Source of the DNA: Mesorhizobium jarvisii
GTDB lineage: Bacteria; Pseudomonadota; Alphaproteobacteria; Rhizobiales; Rhizobiaceae
Direction: 5' to 3'
DNA: 64,000 bases
Assembly (NCBI RefSeq): GCF_003601985.1
Contig: NZ_QZXA01000003.1
Span: 248,001 to 312,000 of the forward strand
Part shown: piece by piece, positions 1 to 8,937 of the stretch
Position numbering within the stretch: position 1 is the stretch's first letter
Layout of the letters: each line of letters begins with the position of its first letter
Notes under the pieces: generated by a model
Told to the model about the DNA's origin: nothing
Databases searched by the model: none
What the model saw: only the letters and a program-made list of their open reading frames with translations
Position numbers and translations under genes: made by a program

Positions 1-695
1 GTTACGCCCGATGCACGGTCAGAGGCAAGGAAAGCCACGGCTTCAGCCACTTCCGAGGCGTTGACGATGCGGCCGAGCGGGTAGAGGCGCTTGAGCTTGC
101 CCAGGATTTCCGGGTCCTTGGCCAGGCGATGGTCCCAGGCGGCGGTGCGGATCGATCCGGGACAGACGACATTGGCGCGCACGCCGCTGCGGCCGAGTTC
201 GACGGCGATCGATTTGGCATAGGCGTTGATGCCGGCCTTGGCCGCGGCGTAGGCCGGATTGCCGAAATGCGCGATGGCGTTGACGGAGGAGATGAAGACG
301 ACGCTGCCTGACCTGCGCGCCGCCATTGCCTTGACGATAGGGTCGGCGAAAGTCATCACCCCGGTCAGATTGAGGTCGAGCTCGTGCTCGATCCTGTCGG
401 CATCGAGCGCGGAAATCGTCTCGGCGCGCGTCCAGCCGGCATTGTTGATCAGGATGTCGGGCACGCCGTCAATATCCAGCACGGCGGCGATCCCCGCCTC
501 GATCGAAGCCCGGTCGAGAAGGTTGAAGACATGGCGCGAGGCAAGGTGCGGGCTTGCCAGCGCCTCCTGCGACTGGTCGCAGCCAACCACCCGGGCGCCC
601 CTTCCGGCCAGCAATGCGACGATCGCCGAGCCAAGGCCGCCGCCGGCACCGGTGACGACGACAGTGCGGCCTTCGAATTCGGCTTTCGAAACCAC
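1..695 (-). CDS. SDR family oxidoreductase (C-terminus beyond window)
   Basis: NAD(P)-dependent short-chain dehydrogenase/reductase; substrate unknown. I translated 231 codons from a GTG start at 695. A purine-rich GGGAGGAG lies 8 nt upstream of that GTG. The Rossmann glycine motif TGAGGGLG is at residues 15-22, NNAG at 84-87, the catalytic Ser at about 136-137, and YAAAK gives Tyr149 and Lys153. The frame is still open at base 1 (ending in ASDRASGV), so roughly the last 20-30 residues expected for a 250-residue classical SDR are missing. It is divergent from the sugar-type ABC importer that begins at 876, so a role in oxidising the imported substrate is plausible but not shown. Confidence 0.9.
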   Translation of the reverse strand, partial: MVSKAEFEGRTVVVTGAGGGLGSAIVALLAGRGARVVGCDQSQEALASPHLASRHVFNLLDRASIEAGIAAVLDIDGVPDILINNAGWTRAETISALDADRIEHELDLNLTGVMTFADPIVKAMAARRSGSVVFISSVNAIAHFGNPAYAAAKAGINAYAKSIAVELGRSGVRANVVCPGSIRTAAWDHRLAKDPEILGKLKRLYPLGRIVNASEVAEAVAFLASDRASGV

Positions 696-819
696 GGCGC
701 TTGCTCCTCCCGCAGGTCAGGCAGATGTCGGCAGGCTACCGAAAGGAATGTAATTAAGCAACATGATAATCCGCTTGCATGCCGTGAATTCCTCGATAAT
801 GTAGGAAAGTCACATAAAT

Positions 820-841
820 CTTGTGCCTGTATCGGCACAAG
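820..841 (+). promoter_or_regulatory. Inverted repeat ahead of the ABC binding-protein gene
   Basis: Perfect 8-bp inverted repeat CTTGTGCC / GGCACAAG with a 6-nt loop, ending 34 bp before the ATG at 876. It lies in the 180-bp divergent region between the SDR gene and the ABC operon. It could be a regulator operator or a 5'-leader hairpin. No regulator gene is adjacent inside the window. Confidence 0.4.
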
Positions 842-875
842 GAGCGCAAATGCGCGGAACAATGGGAGAGATCAG

Positions 876-2108
876 ATGAGCCTTGCCAAATGGACTGTCG
901 GCCTGATGGCCGGAATGAGCATGCTGGCCTTCGCGGCGCAGGCGAATGCGGGTGAAGTACGCGTAACCGTCGCCGAATACAGCGCCAAGACCGGTCCGTA
1001 TTTCGAAGAGGTCAAGAAGGAGTTCGAGGCCAAGAACCCCGGCATCACCATAAAGTTCGAGGTCGTGCCGTGGGATGTGCTGCTGCAGAAGCTGACCACG
1101 GACATCACCGCCGGCACCAATGCGGATCTGTCGATCATCGGCACGCGCTGGCTGATCGACTTCGTCCAGCAGGGCGTCGCCGAACCGCTAGACAGCTACA
1201 TCACGCCAGACTTCAAGGGCCGCTTCATCGACACCTTCCTGTCGCCCTCGATCATGGACGGCAAGACCTACGGCTTGCCGATCGCCGCTTCGGCGCGCGC
1301 GATGTATTACAACAAGGAACTGTTCGAGAAAGCCGGCATCGCCAAGCCGCCGGCGACCTGGACCGAGCTGCAGGACGATGCCCGCAAGATCAAGGCGCTT
1401 GGATCCGGCGCCTTCGGGTTCGGCCTGCAGGGCAAGGAGATCGAGACCGACGTCTATTACTACTATGCGATGTGGTCGCAAGGCTCGGAAATCCTCAACA
1501 AGGACGGCACGTCGGGCCTCGGCACGCCGGGCGCGCTCGAAGCCGCCAAGCTCTACAAGTCGATGATCGACGAGGGGCTGACCGAACCAGGTGTGACCTC
1601 CAACAACCGGGAGGACGTGCAGAACCTGTTCAAGCAGGGCAAGGTCGGCATGATGATCACCGCGCCCTTCCTGTCCAACCAGATCAAGGACGAGGCGCCG
1701 AAGCTCAAATACGGCGTCGCCGCCATTCCGGCCGGCCCGACCGGGGCGCGCGGTACCTATGGCGTCACCGATTCCATGATCATGTTCAAGAACTCCAAGA
1801 ACAAGGATGAGGCCTGGAAGCTGATGGACTTCCTGTTCACCACGGAACAGCGCGCCAAGTTCACGCAAGGCGAAGGCTTCCTGCCGGTGAACAAGGAAGA
1901 GGCCAAGATGGATTATTACGTCAACAACGCCGATCTGGCCGCCTTCACCGCGCTGCTGCCCGACGCCCGCTTCGCGCCGGTCATCCCGGGCTGGGAAGAG
2001 GTTGCCCAGATCACTTCGGATGCCATGCAGAAGATCTATCTCGGCGGTGACCCGGAGGCAGGCTTGAAGGACGCGGCGGCGAAGGCCAATGCAGTGCTGA
2101 AGAAATAG
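876..2108 (+). CDS. ABC transporter substrate-binding protein, carbohydrate type
   Basis: Periplasmic solute-binding protein, 410 residues, of the family-1 extracellular binding proteins (MalE/UgpB-like). The start is the ATG at 876, preceded by GGGAGAG; the same frame is open further upstream but has no signal sequence there. A Sec signal peptide occupies about residues 1-25 with likely cleavage after ANA. The mature protein starts with a beta-strand typical of the family (VRVTVAEYS) and carries an NPGI-type motif near residue 49. It is followed by two MalF/MalG-like permeases, so it should deliver a sugar or sugar-like compound to them. The substrate cannot be read from sequence. Confidence 0.93.
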   Translation: MSLAKWTVGLMAGMSMLAFAAQANAGEVRVTVAEYSAKTGPYFEEVKKEFEAKNPGITIKFEVVPWDVLLQKLTTDITAGTNADLSIIGTRWLIDFVQQGVAEPLDSYITPDFKGRFIDTFLSPSIMDGKTYGLPIAASARAMYYNKELFEKAGIAKPPATWTELQDDARKIKALGSGAFGFGLQGKEIETDVYYYYAMWSQGSEILNKDGTSGLGTPGALEAAKLYKSMIDEGLTEPGVTSNNREDVQNLFKQGKVGMMITAPFLSNQIKDEAPKLKYGVAAIPAGPTGARGTYGVTDSMIMFKNSKNKDEAWKLMDFLFTTEQRAKFTQGEGFLPVNKEEAKMDYYVNNADLAAFTALLPDARFAPVIPGWEEVAQITSDAMQKIYLGGDPEAGLKDAAAKANAVLKK

Positions 2109-2128
2109 GGCGTATCTCCCTGCGCCCC

Positions 2129-2162
2129 GTGGCGCGCCCCAGACTCAGGCGGGGCGCGCCAC
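2129..2162 (+). promoter_or_regulatory. Intercistronic stem-loop between binding protein and permease genes
   Basis: Perfect 12-bp inverted repeat (2129-2140 with 2151-2162) and a 10-nt loop, in the 97-bp gap between the binding-protein stop and the first permease start. No T-run follows. Such hairpins between binding-protein and permease genes are known to stabilise the upstream mRNA or cause partial termination, so that binding protein exceeds permease. That role here is inference. Confidence 0.6.
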
Positions 2163-2205
2163 ATCTTGCAGATGCGAATTTTGGATTCGCCAGCCAGGCC
2201 AGCCG

Positions 2206-3075
2206 ATGCAAAATCGTTTCCTGCCCTATCTCCTGACCTTGCCCAGCCTGTTCCTGGCGGCGGTCGTCATCTTCTGGCCGGTCTGGGACCTGATCCAGAT
2301 ATCGACGCATGACGTCAATCGCTTCGGCCAGTTGCGCGAGTTCAGCGGCCTTGCCAATTTCGCGTCGCTTGCCGCCGATCCCGATTTCGTCGCGGCACTC
2401 TGGCGCACCGGTGTGTGGACCGTGCTGGTGGTCGGCGGTGCGCTGCTTTTGTCGGTGCCGGTGGCGATGATCCTCAACACCGATTTCTACGGCCGCGGCC
2501 TTGCCCGCGTCATCATCATGCTGCCCTGGGCGGTGTCGCTGACCATGACGGCGGTGGTCTGGCGCTGGGCGCTCAGCGGCGAAAGCGGCATGCTGAATTC
2601 GGCGCTGCTTGGCCTTGGCCTGATCGACCACAACATCCAGTGGCTGGCCAGCGCCGAGACGGCGTTCCCGATGCAGGTGCTGATCGGCATATTGGTGACG
2701 GTGCCGTTCACCACGACGATCTTCCTCGGCGGCCTGTCGTCGATCCCGGACGATCTCTACGAGGCGGCGGCGCTCGAGGGCGCCACGCCGCTGCAGCAGT
2801 TCCGCGAGATCACCTTTCCGCTGCTGAAGCCGTTCATCAACATCGCCATCGTGCTGAACACCATCTACGTCTTCAACTCCTTCCCGATCATCTGGGTGAT
2901 GACGCAGGGCGGGCCGGCCAACTCGACCGACATCCTGGTCACCCACCTCTACAAGCTCGCCTTCCGCATCGGCAAACTGGGCGAGGCCTCGGCGGTGTCG
3001 CTGGTGATGTTCGCCATATTGCTGGTCTTCACCATGATCTATGTGCGGTTGGCGATGCGGGAGCAGCGCGCATGA
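2206..3075 (+). CDS. Sugar ABC transporter permease (MalF-like)
   Basis: Inner-membrane permease of 289 residues with six predicted hydrophobic segments. The cytoplasmic EAA loop (EAAALEGA, starting at residue 186) contacts the ATPase. It belongs to the binding-protein-dependent transport permease family for carbohydrates. It follows the binding-protein gene after a stem-loop and overlaps the next permease by 4 bp (ATGA), which implies translational coupling. The second gene's product completes the membrane heterodimer. No ATP-binding subunit is encoded nearby on this side. Confidence 0.93.
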   Translation: MQNRFLPYLLTLPSLFLAAVVIFWPVWDLIQISTHDVNRFGQLREFSGLANFASLAADPDFVAALWRTGVWTVLVVGGALLLSVPVAMILNTDFYGRGLARVIIMLPWAVSLTMTAVVWRWALSGESGMLNSALLGLGLIDHNIQWLASAETAFPMQVLIGILVTVPFTTTIFLGGLSSIPDDLYEAAALEGATPLQQFREITFPLLKPFINIAIVLNTIYVFNSFPIIWVMTQGGPANSTDILVTHLYKLAFRIGKLGEASAVSLVMFAILLVFTMIYVRLAMREQRA

Positions 3076-3911
3076 CAAACAAGCTCATGACGGGCAAGCT
3101 CAAACGCACCGTCATCGCCTGGCTGCTTTTGGCGCCGCTGATCGTGGTGACGATCTTTCCCTTCGCGGTGATGTTCCTCACCGCGGTCAAGCCGCGCCAG
3201 GAGGTGCTGTCGCCGACATGGTGGCCGAGCGAGTTCCGCTGGTCGAATTTTGCCGACATGTGGGTGGCGACCGGCTTCGGCCAGGCACTGGCCAATTCGC
3301 TCTATGTCTCGGTCATCGCCACCGTCGGCGCCATCCTTATCTCCGTTCCCGCGGCCTACGCGATGTCGCGCTTTCGCTTTGCCGGCTACGGCGCCTTCCG
3401 CCAGTTCCTGCTGATCTCGCAGATGATCTCGCCGATCGTGCTGGTGCTCGGCCTGTTCCGGCTGATGGCCGCATGGGGGCTGGTGGAATCGACGACGGCG
3501 CTCGGCTTCATCTACATGGCCTTCAACGTCGCCTTCACCGTGTGGATGCTGCAGAGCTATTTCGACACCATTCCGCGCGACCTCGAAGAGGCCGCCTGGA
3601 TGGAAGGCGCCGGCCGCTGGCTGACCTTGCGCAAAGTGTTCCTGCCGCTCTGCCTGCCGGCCATCGCGGTCACCGCCATCTTCACCTTCATCAATGCCTG
3701 GAACGAGTTCGTCGTGGCGCTGACCATGCTGCGCAGCCAGGAAAGCTATACGCTGCCGATCCAGGTCTTTTCTCTCGTCGCCGGTCGCTACACGATCGAG
3801 TGGCATCACGTCATGGCGGCGACACTGCTGGCGACATTGCCGGTAGCGATCCTGTTCATCTGGCTGCAGCGCTACCTCGTCCGGGGCCTGGCGCTCGGGG
3901 CCGTCAAATAG
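3072..3911 (+). CDS. Sugar ABC transporter permease (MalG-like)
   Basis: Second permease of the importer, 279 residues, six hydrophobic segments. The EAA loop ([10 protein letters not shown], from residue 172) is followed by a conserved LP-rich segment. The start ATG overlaps the upstream stop as ATGA; the open frame extends further upstream only as a shadow of the first permease. The C-terminal [14 protein letters not shown] ending is typical of MalG-type carbohydrate permeases. It is followed after 20 bp by the M81 protein gene, apparently in one operon. Confidence 0.93.
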   Translation: MTNKLMTGKLKRTVIAWLLLAPLIVVTIFPFAVMFLTAVKPRQEVLSPTWWPSEFRWSNFADMWVATGFGQALANSLYVSVIATVGAILISVPAAYAMSRFRFAGYGAFRQFLLISQMISPIVLVLGLFRLMAAWGLVESTTALGFIYMAFNVAFTVWMLQSYFDTIPRDLEEAAWMEGAGRWLTLRKVFLPLCLPAIAVTAIFTFINAWNEFVVALTMLRSQESYTLPIQVFSLVAGRYTIEWHHVMAATLLATLPVAILFIWLQRYLVRGLALGAVK

Positions 3912-3931
3912 CCGGATATCGTGGAGTTTTC

Positions 3932-5458
3932 ATGCGCATCTTCACCGCCTCGCTGGCGACGGAAACCAACACCTTTTCGCCGGTGCCGACGGACCGGGCC
4001 TCGTTCGAGATGGCCTTCTATGCCGGACCGGGCAAGCATCCGGAGACACCGACGCTGTGCTCGTCGCCGATCGTCGCCTTGCGCCGGCGTGCGGCCAAGG
4101 AAGGGCTGACCGTGATCGAAGGCACCGCGACCTGGGCCGAGCCCGGCGGCCTGGTGCAGCGGCAGACCTTCGAGGCGCTGCGCGACGAGATCCTCGACCA
4201 GTTGAAGGCGGCACTGCCGGTCGATGCGGTCATTCTCGGGCTGCACGGCGCCATGGTGGCGCAAGGCTATGACGATTGCGAAGGCGATCTGCTGGAGCGT
4301 GTGCGGGCGATTGTCGGGCCTGACGTGGTGATCGCCTCGGAATTCGATCCGCACAGCCATCTGACGCCCAAGCGCGTGGCGGCGTCCGATATCATGGCCT
4401 ATTTCCTCGAATTCCCGCACACCGATTTCTACGAGCGCGGCGAACATGTTGTCGAGCTTGGGCTGGCGGCCGCGCGCGGCGAGATCAAGCCGGTCATTTC
4501 GACGTTCGACTGCCGGATGATCCAGGTGCTGCCGACCAGCCGCGAACCGATGCGCTCCTTCGTCGACCGCATCAAGGCGTTGCACGGCAAGGACGGCGTG
4601 CTGTCGGTTTCCGTCATCCACGGCTTCATGGCAGCCGACGTGCCGGAAATGGGCACGCGCATCCTTGTCGTCACGGACAATGACAAGGCCAGGGGCGACG
4701 CGCTGGCGGAGAGGCTGGGACGCGAGCTCTACGAACTGCGCGAAAAGACGGCGATGACGATGCTCGATACCGCCGACGGTATCGACCGGGCGCTGGCGGT
4801 GCGTGCAGAGAACCCCGGCAAGCCGGTGGTCATCGCCGACATCTGGGACAATCCCGGCGGCGGCGTTCCCGGCGACGGCACCTTCGTGCTGCGCCAGATG
4901 CTGGCGCGCGGCCTCGACAAATTCGGCGTGGCGACGATCTGGGACCCGATCGCGGTGACCTTCTGCCTGGCGGCCGGCGAGGGCGCGGTCATCGACCTGC
5001 GTTTCGGCGGCAAGGCCGGGCCGCAGGCGGGTGAGCCGATCGACGCCCGCGTCAAGGTGCTGAAGGCCGTTGCCGAGGGCTGGCAGAGTTTCGGGCCGAG
5101 CCGGGTGACGCTCGGGCCGACCGCGCTGGTGCGCATCGAAGGCACCGAGGTCGACATCATCCTCAACACCAACCGCACGCAAACTTTCGAGCCGGACATT
5201 TTCTCCAATATCGGCGTCGATCCGCTGGCCAAGGATATGCTGCTGATCAAGTCGACCAATCATTTCTACGCCGGCTTCGAGCCGATCGCCGCGGAGATCA
5301 TCTACGTCACGGCGCCGAGTTCGTATCCCAGCAATCCGGCGGTGACGGATTACAAGAAGCTGAGGCGGCCGGTGTGGCCTAGGGTGGCCGATCCGTGGAG
5401 GGATGAGGCTCCCCCTTCTCCCTTTGTGGGAGAAGGTGTCGCCGAAGGCGACGGATGA
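3932..5458 (+). CDS. M81 family metallopeptidase (MlrC-like)
   Basis: Protein of 508 residues similar to MlrC, the metalloprotease of microcystin degradation. Most family members have unknown substrates. Visible motifs are ETNTFSP from residue 11, HGAM at 105-108, the putative zinc-site segment with Asp139, His141 and His143, and an HTD at 163. It lies 20 bp after the ABC permease, so it may act on the imported compound. The last 15 or so residues (from about PPSPF to the end) are encoded inside a dispersed palindromic element (5411-5557). The native C-terminus probably ended earlier and has been extended by insertion of the element. Confidence 0.88.
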   Translation: MRIFTASLATETNTFSPVPTDRASFEMAFYAGPGKHPETPTLCSSPIVALRRRAAKEGLTVIEGTATWAEPGGLVQRQTFEALRDEILDQLKAALPVDAVILGLHGAMVAQGYDDCEGDLLERVRAIVGPDVVIASEFDPHSHLTPKRVAASDIMAYFLEFPHTDFYERGEHVVELGLAAARGEIKPVISTFDCRMIQVLPTSREPMRSFVDRIKALHGKDGVLSVSVIHGFMAADVPEMGTRILVVTDNDKARGDALAERLGRELYELREKTAMTMLDTADGIDRALAVRAENPGKPVVIADIWDNPGGGVPGDGTFVLRQMLARGLDKFGVATIWDPIAVTFCLAAGEGAVIDLRFGGKAGPQAGEPIDARVKVLKAVAEGWQSFGPSRVTLGPTALVRIEGTEVDIILNTNRTQTFEPDIFSNIGVDPLAKDMLLIKSTNHFYAGFEPIAAEIIYVTAPSSYPSNPAVTDYKKLRRPVWPRVADPWRDEAPPSPFVGEGVAEGDG

Positions 5459-5557
5459 GGGGTACTCCAGCGGAGTGAGGCGTTAGCGTTCCCTGGAACA
5501 CCCCTCATCCGTCTCGGCGCTGCGCGCCGATCCACCTTCTCCCACAGGGGGAGAAGG
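5411..5557. repeat. Interspersed palindromic element (copy 1, overlaps M81 gene end)
   Basis: A roughly 147-bp imperfect palindrome. The left arm begins CCCCCTTCTCCC and continues GGGAGAAGGTG; the right arm mirrors it as CACCTTCTCCCACAGG and GGGAGAAGG. An inner ACGGATGAGGGG pairs with CCCCTCATCCG. This is the type of intergenic mosaic palindrome common in rhizobial genomes. It spans the stop codon of the M81 gene and ends 12 bp before the stop of the convergent M3 peptidase gene. Confidence 0.75.
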
Positions 5558-5569
5558 AAAAAGCCGGCG

Positions 5570-7624
5570 CTACACCAGCCCGCGCTTCACCATCATCGCT
5601 TCCGGCGAAGGCATCTTGCCGCGAAACGCCGTGTACAGCTCTTCCGGATCCTTCGAGCCGCCGGCGGCGTAGATGTTCTTGCGCAGCCTTTCGGCCAGTG
5701 CCGGGTTGAAGGGATCGCCGGTTTCCTCGAAGGCGGCGAAGGCATCGGCGTCCAGCACTTCCGACCACATGTAGGAATAGTAGCCGGCCGAATAGCCGTC
5801 GCCCGAGAAGACATGGCCGAAATGCGGGGTGCGGTGGCGCATCGCGATAGTGTCGGGCATGTCGAGTTTTTCCAACGTTTCGGCTTCGAAACGAAGCGGC
5901 TCGGCCGGAGGATCGGGCCGAGCGTGATAGGCCATGTCCATCAAGGCGGAAGACGTGAATTCCACCGTGGCGAAGCCGGCGCCGAAGGTTCGTGTGGCCA
6001 GCATCTTGTCGAGCAGCGCCTTCGGCATCGGCTTGCCGGTCTTGACGTGCAGGGCGTGCTTTTCAAGCACCGCCGGCACCGTCAGCCAATGCTCGTAGAG
6101 CTGCGAAGGCAGTTCGACGAAATCGCGGCTGACCGAAGTGCCCGCAACTGACGGCCAGGTGACGTCGGTCAGCATGCCGTGCAGCGCGTGGCCGAATTCG
6201 TGGAACAGCGTCTTCGCCTCGTCGACCGACAGCAGGGCCGGCTCGCCTGCCGGCGGCTTGGCGAAGTTCATGATGTTGTAGATCACCGGCTTCGAGCCGT
6301 GGCCGAGGCTATAGCCGGACTTCAGTGCGCTCATCCAGGCGCCGGAACGCTTCGAGGGCCGCGCGAAATAATCGGCGAGGAACAGTGCGCGCTCGCTGCC
6401 ATCGGCGTTTTTCACCACGAAGACGCGTGCGTCGGGGTGCCAGGCGACGATGCCCTTTTTCTCCTCGAAGGTGATGCCGAACAGTTTGGTCGCGACGTCG
6501 AAGCAGGCGTCGATCACCCGGTCGAGCTGCAGATAGGGTTTCAGCTCCGCCTCATCGAAGGCGAATTTTTCCGCGCGCAGCTTCTCCTGGTAGAAGCGCC
6601 AGTCCCAGGCGGCGAATTTCTCGTTGCTGCCGGCTTGCGCCGCCAGGCGCTCCAGTTCCTTCTGGTCGGCGGCGGCCTTTTCCAGCGCCTTTTCCCAGAC
6701 CGGATCGAGCAGGTCGTGCACCGCCTTCGGCGTCTTGGCCATGGTGTCGTCGAGCTTCAGCGCAGCGAAGGAGGCGTAGCCGAGCAGCCTGGCCTTTTCG
6801 GCGCGCAGTTTCAGCATGTCGCGCACCACTTCGGTGTTGTCGCTGGCGCCGGCATTCTGGCCGCGCATGGTGAAGGCTTTGAAGGCGATCTCGCGCAGGT
6901 CGCGGCGTTCGGAGAAGGTCGTGAACGGCTCGTAGATCGAGCGCGACAAAGTGACGGCGTAGCGCCCCTTCTGGCCGCGCATCTCGGCCGCCTCTGCCAT
7001 CGAGCTTTTCAGGAAATCCGGCAGGCCGGCAAGGTCGGCCTCGTCGAGGAACAGCGCCCAGTCGCGCTCATCGGCCAGCACGTTCTGGCCGAAAGCCGTA
7101 CCGAGCGAAGACAGCTCCTCATTGATCCTGGCAAGCCGCTTCTTGCCTTCGGCATCGAGCTTGGCGCCGGAGCGGACGAAACCCTTCCAGGTCTTCTCCA
7201 GCACCCGCAGGGTCTCGGCGTCGAGGCCGAGGTGCTCGCGGCGCTGGTAGAGGTCGTCGATGCGGGCAAACAGCTTCTCGTTCATCGAGATCGCCGAAAA
7301 ATGCCTGGACATCTTCGGCGAGATGTCGCGCTCCAGCGCCTGGATGGTCTCGTTGGTGTAGGCGCCGGCGCGGCACCAGAAGATCGACGAGACATGATCG
7401 AGTGCCTCGCCGCCAAGTTCCAGCGCGGCAAGCGTGTTCTCGATGGTCGGCGCGTCCTTGTTGCCGGCCATCGCATCGATCTCCGCCTCATGCGCCTTCA
7501 ACGCCGCGTCGAAGACCGGGGAAAAATCGCCGTCACCGATATGGGCAAAATCGGGCAGGCCGAGCGGCCCCTGCCACGCGGTCAGCGGATGGGCGGCGAG
7601 GTCGACGGTTTTCGTGGAGGGCAT
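5570..7624 (-). CDS. M3 family oligopeptidase (PrlC/Dcp-like)
   Basis: Cytoplasmic zinc metallopeptidase of 684 residues, a usual length for oligopeptidase A and peptidyl-dipeptidase Dcp. It degrades short peptides. The zinc site HEFGH is at residues 475-479, with the third ligand probably Glu504 in DFVELPSQ. There is no signal peptide. Start: ATG at 7624 (MPSTKTV). It ends 12 bp from the palindromic element shared with the convergent M81 gene. Whether it acts as an endopeptidase or a dipeptidyl carboxypeptidase cannot be decided from sequence alone. Confidence 0.95.
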   Translation of the reverse strand: MPSTKTVDLAAHPLTAWQGPLGLPDFAHIGDGDFSPVFDAALKAHEAEIDAMAGNKDAPTIENTLAALELGGEALDHVSSIFWCRAGAYTNETIQALERDISPKMSRHFSAISMNEKLFARIDDLYQRREHLGLDAETLRVLEKTWKGFVRSGAKLDAEGKKRLARINEELSSLGTAFGQNVLADERDWALFLDEADLAGLPDFLKSSMAEAAEMRGQKGRYAVTLSRSIYEPFTTFSERRDLREIAFKAFTMRGQNAGASDNTEVVRDMLKLRAEKARLLGYASFAALKLDDTMAKTPKAVHDLLDPVWEKALEKAAADQKELERLAAQAGSNEKFAAWDWRFYQEKLRAEKFAFDEAELKPYLQLDRVIDACFDVATKLFGITFEEKKGIVAWHPDARVFVVKNADGSERALFLADYFARPSKRSGAWMSALKSGYSLGHGSKPVIYNIMNFAKPPAGEPALLSVDEAKTLFHEFGHALHGMLTDVTWPSVAGTSVSRDFVELPSQLYEHWLTVPAVLEKHALHVKTGKPMPKALLDKMLATRTFGAGFATVEFTSSALMDMAYHARPDPPAEPLRFEAETLEKLDMPDTIAMRHRTPHFGHVFSGDGYSAGYYSYMWSEVLDADAFAAFEETGDPFNPALAERLRKNIYAAGGSKDPEELYTAFRGKMPSPEAMMVKRGLV

Positions 7625-7714
7625 GAAGGGTCCTTCGCTGGCGTCAAGGAGGAGGGTGTCACCGATGTAGGACGCGGTCCGCGTGCCCGCAATATGGCAG
7701 TTGGCCGACCCGCC

Positions 7715-8149
7715 TCAATAGGCTTCACAGTTTTCGGCGATGGCCGCCTGCGAGCTGGCGGTGATGCGGTTGTCGGTCACCGCGAAGGTTTCCTGCATCA
7801 GCATGTCATTGTCGGGGAAGTCGTAGCAGGCGATCACCGTGGTGACGCCGTCCTCGCTCTTCTCGATGCGGTGGCGGATCGCGGCGCCCGCAACCGCGCC
7901 TTTCCATTCGTCGAGCGCGGCGATGAATTCCTGCTTGCTCTGGACGACGCCGAGGTCTTCGAGCTTGATGCGGACGTCGTCGGCAAGCAGGTCGGCGAGT
8001 TCGGTGCGGTCGGCGACCAGCAGCGCAGAATACCAGCGGCTGATGATGGCGCCGTCATCGGCGCGCGCGGCAACGATCGCTATCAGCAATGCGGCGGCGG
8101 CGAAGACGACCGGCCGGACGTTCCTCACCGGGCGCGCCTTACCGTTCAT
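7715..8149 (-). CDS. Secreted SnoaL/NTF2-like domain protein
   Basis: Hypothetical protein of 144 residues. It has an N-terminal hydrophobic signal (about residues 12-30, cleavage likely near AARA) and a small domain with the helix-then-sheet look of the SnoaL/NTF2-like fold (ISRWYSALLVADRTELADLL, then a five-strand region). Its ATG overlaps the carbonic anhydrase stop by 4 bp, so the two are translationally coupled, with carbonic anhydrase first. Function is unknown; a periplasmic location is inferred. Confidence 0.75.
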   Translation of the reverse strand: MNGKARPVRNVRPVVFAAAALLIAIVAARADDGAIISRWYSALLVADRTELADLLADDVRIKLEDLGVVQSKQEFIAALDEWKGAVAGAAIRHRIEKSEDGVTTVIACYDFPDNDMLMQETFAVTDNRITASSQAAIAENCEAY

Positions 8150-8790
8150 TCCAGCACCGGCCGCTCGAAATCGCCAGTCTCCTTGTTCATCACCCAGAGC
8201 TCACCGGTCGAAATGTCGAACCAGGCCCCGTGCAGCGACAGCCGCCCCTTGCCCTCGAGGATCGAGACACAGGGAAAGGTCCGGAGGTTGGCGATGGAAT
8301 AGCGGATGGAGATGCGCTCGAGCGCCGTCTGGCGCTCGGCCGCCGTCATGAAGGTGCTGGAAGAGACCGTTTCGGCGGCGGGCGCGATCAGGCTCATCCA
8401 TTTGCCGATGAAATCGCCGGGGGACAGCGGCGCGGCATTGGGGTCGAGCGCGGCGCGGATGCCGCCGCAGCGGCCATGGCCCATGACGACGATGTTCTTG
8501 ACCTTGAGGCTCTGCACCGCGAATTCGAGCGCCGCCGAGGTCGAATGGAACTCGCCGTCCGGCTCGTAGGGCGGCACCAGATTGCCGACATTGCGCAGCA
8601 CGAAGAGTTCGCCCGGCCCCGCGTCGAAGATCGCTTCGGGGGCCGCGCGCGAGTCGCAGCAGGCGACGATCATCGTTTCCGGGGCCTGCCCCTCGCGGGC
8701 GAGCTCGCGATAGCGGCCGCTCTCGGTGAGATAGCGGCCATTCATGAAATTGCGATAGCCGGCGAGGAGGTGATCGGGAAGATGAGGCAT
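8146..8790 (-). CDS. Beta-class carbonic anhydrase
   Basis: Zinc enzyme interconverting CO2 and bicarbonate, 214 residues. The beta-class zinc ligands are visible: Cys45 in CDSR (45-48), His105 and Cys108 in HGRCGG. Asp46 and Arg48 form the conserved dyad. It is cytoplasmic, with no signal peptide. It is the first gene of a two-gene unit with the overlapping SnoaL-like protein. Start: ATG at 8790. Confidence 0.95.
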   Translation of the reverse strand: MPHLPDHLLAGYRNFMNGRYLTESGRYRELAREGQAPETMIVACCDSRAAPEAIFDAGPGELFVLRNVGNLVPPYEPDGEFHSTSAALEFAVQSLKVKNIVVMGHGRCGGIRAALDPNAAPLSPGDFIGKWMSLIAPAAETVSSSTFMTAAERQTALERISIRYSIANLRTFPCVSILEGKGRLSLHGAWFDISTGELWVMNKETGDFERPVLE

Positions 8791-8937
8791 GGGCGGCTAA
8801 GGCCTTTCCGGGGTTGGAGGCGGCAGCTCGTTGCGGTCGAGAAAGGCTCTAGCGGTAAAAGCCTGTCACGAGCAATGCAGAATTGTGGGGTCTGGCCATA
8901 AACGCCATGCGTATAAGCGGGACGTCCGCCGACATTG

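Noticed and set aside
3041..5458. 805-codon open frame on the plus strand, and a 463-codon frame opposite it
   Set aside because: Only the 3' part (3932-5458) has family motifs and an RBS; the rest is the MalG permease read in another frame. The opposite frame has Arg/His-rich composition typical of a GC-rich shadow.
6179..8302. 707-codon open frame opposite the M3 peptidase, SnoaL-like and carbonic anhydrase genes
   Set aside because: Antisense to three genes with clear catalytic motifs; its translation is Gly/Arg/Val/Ala-rich with no domain.
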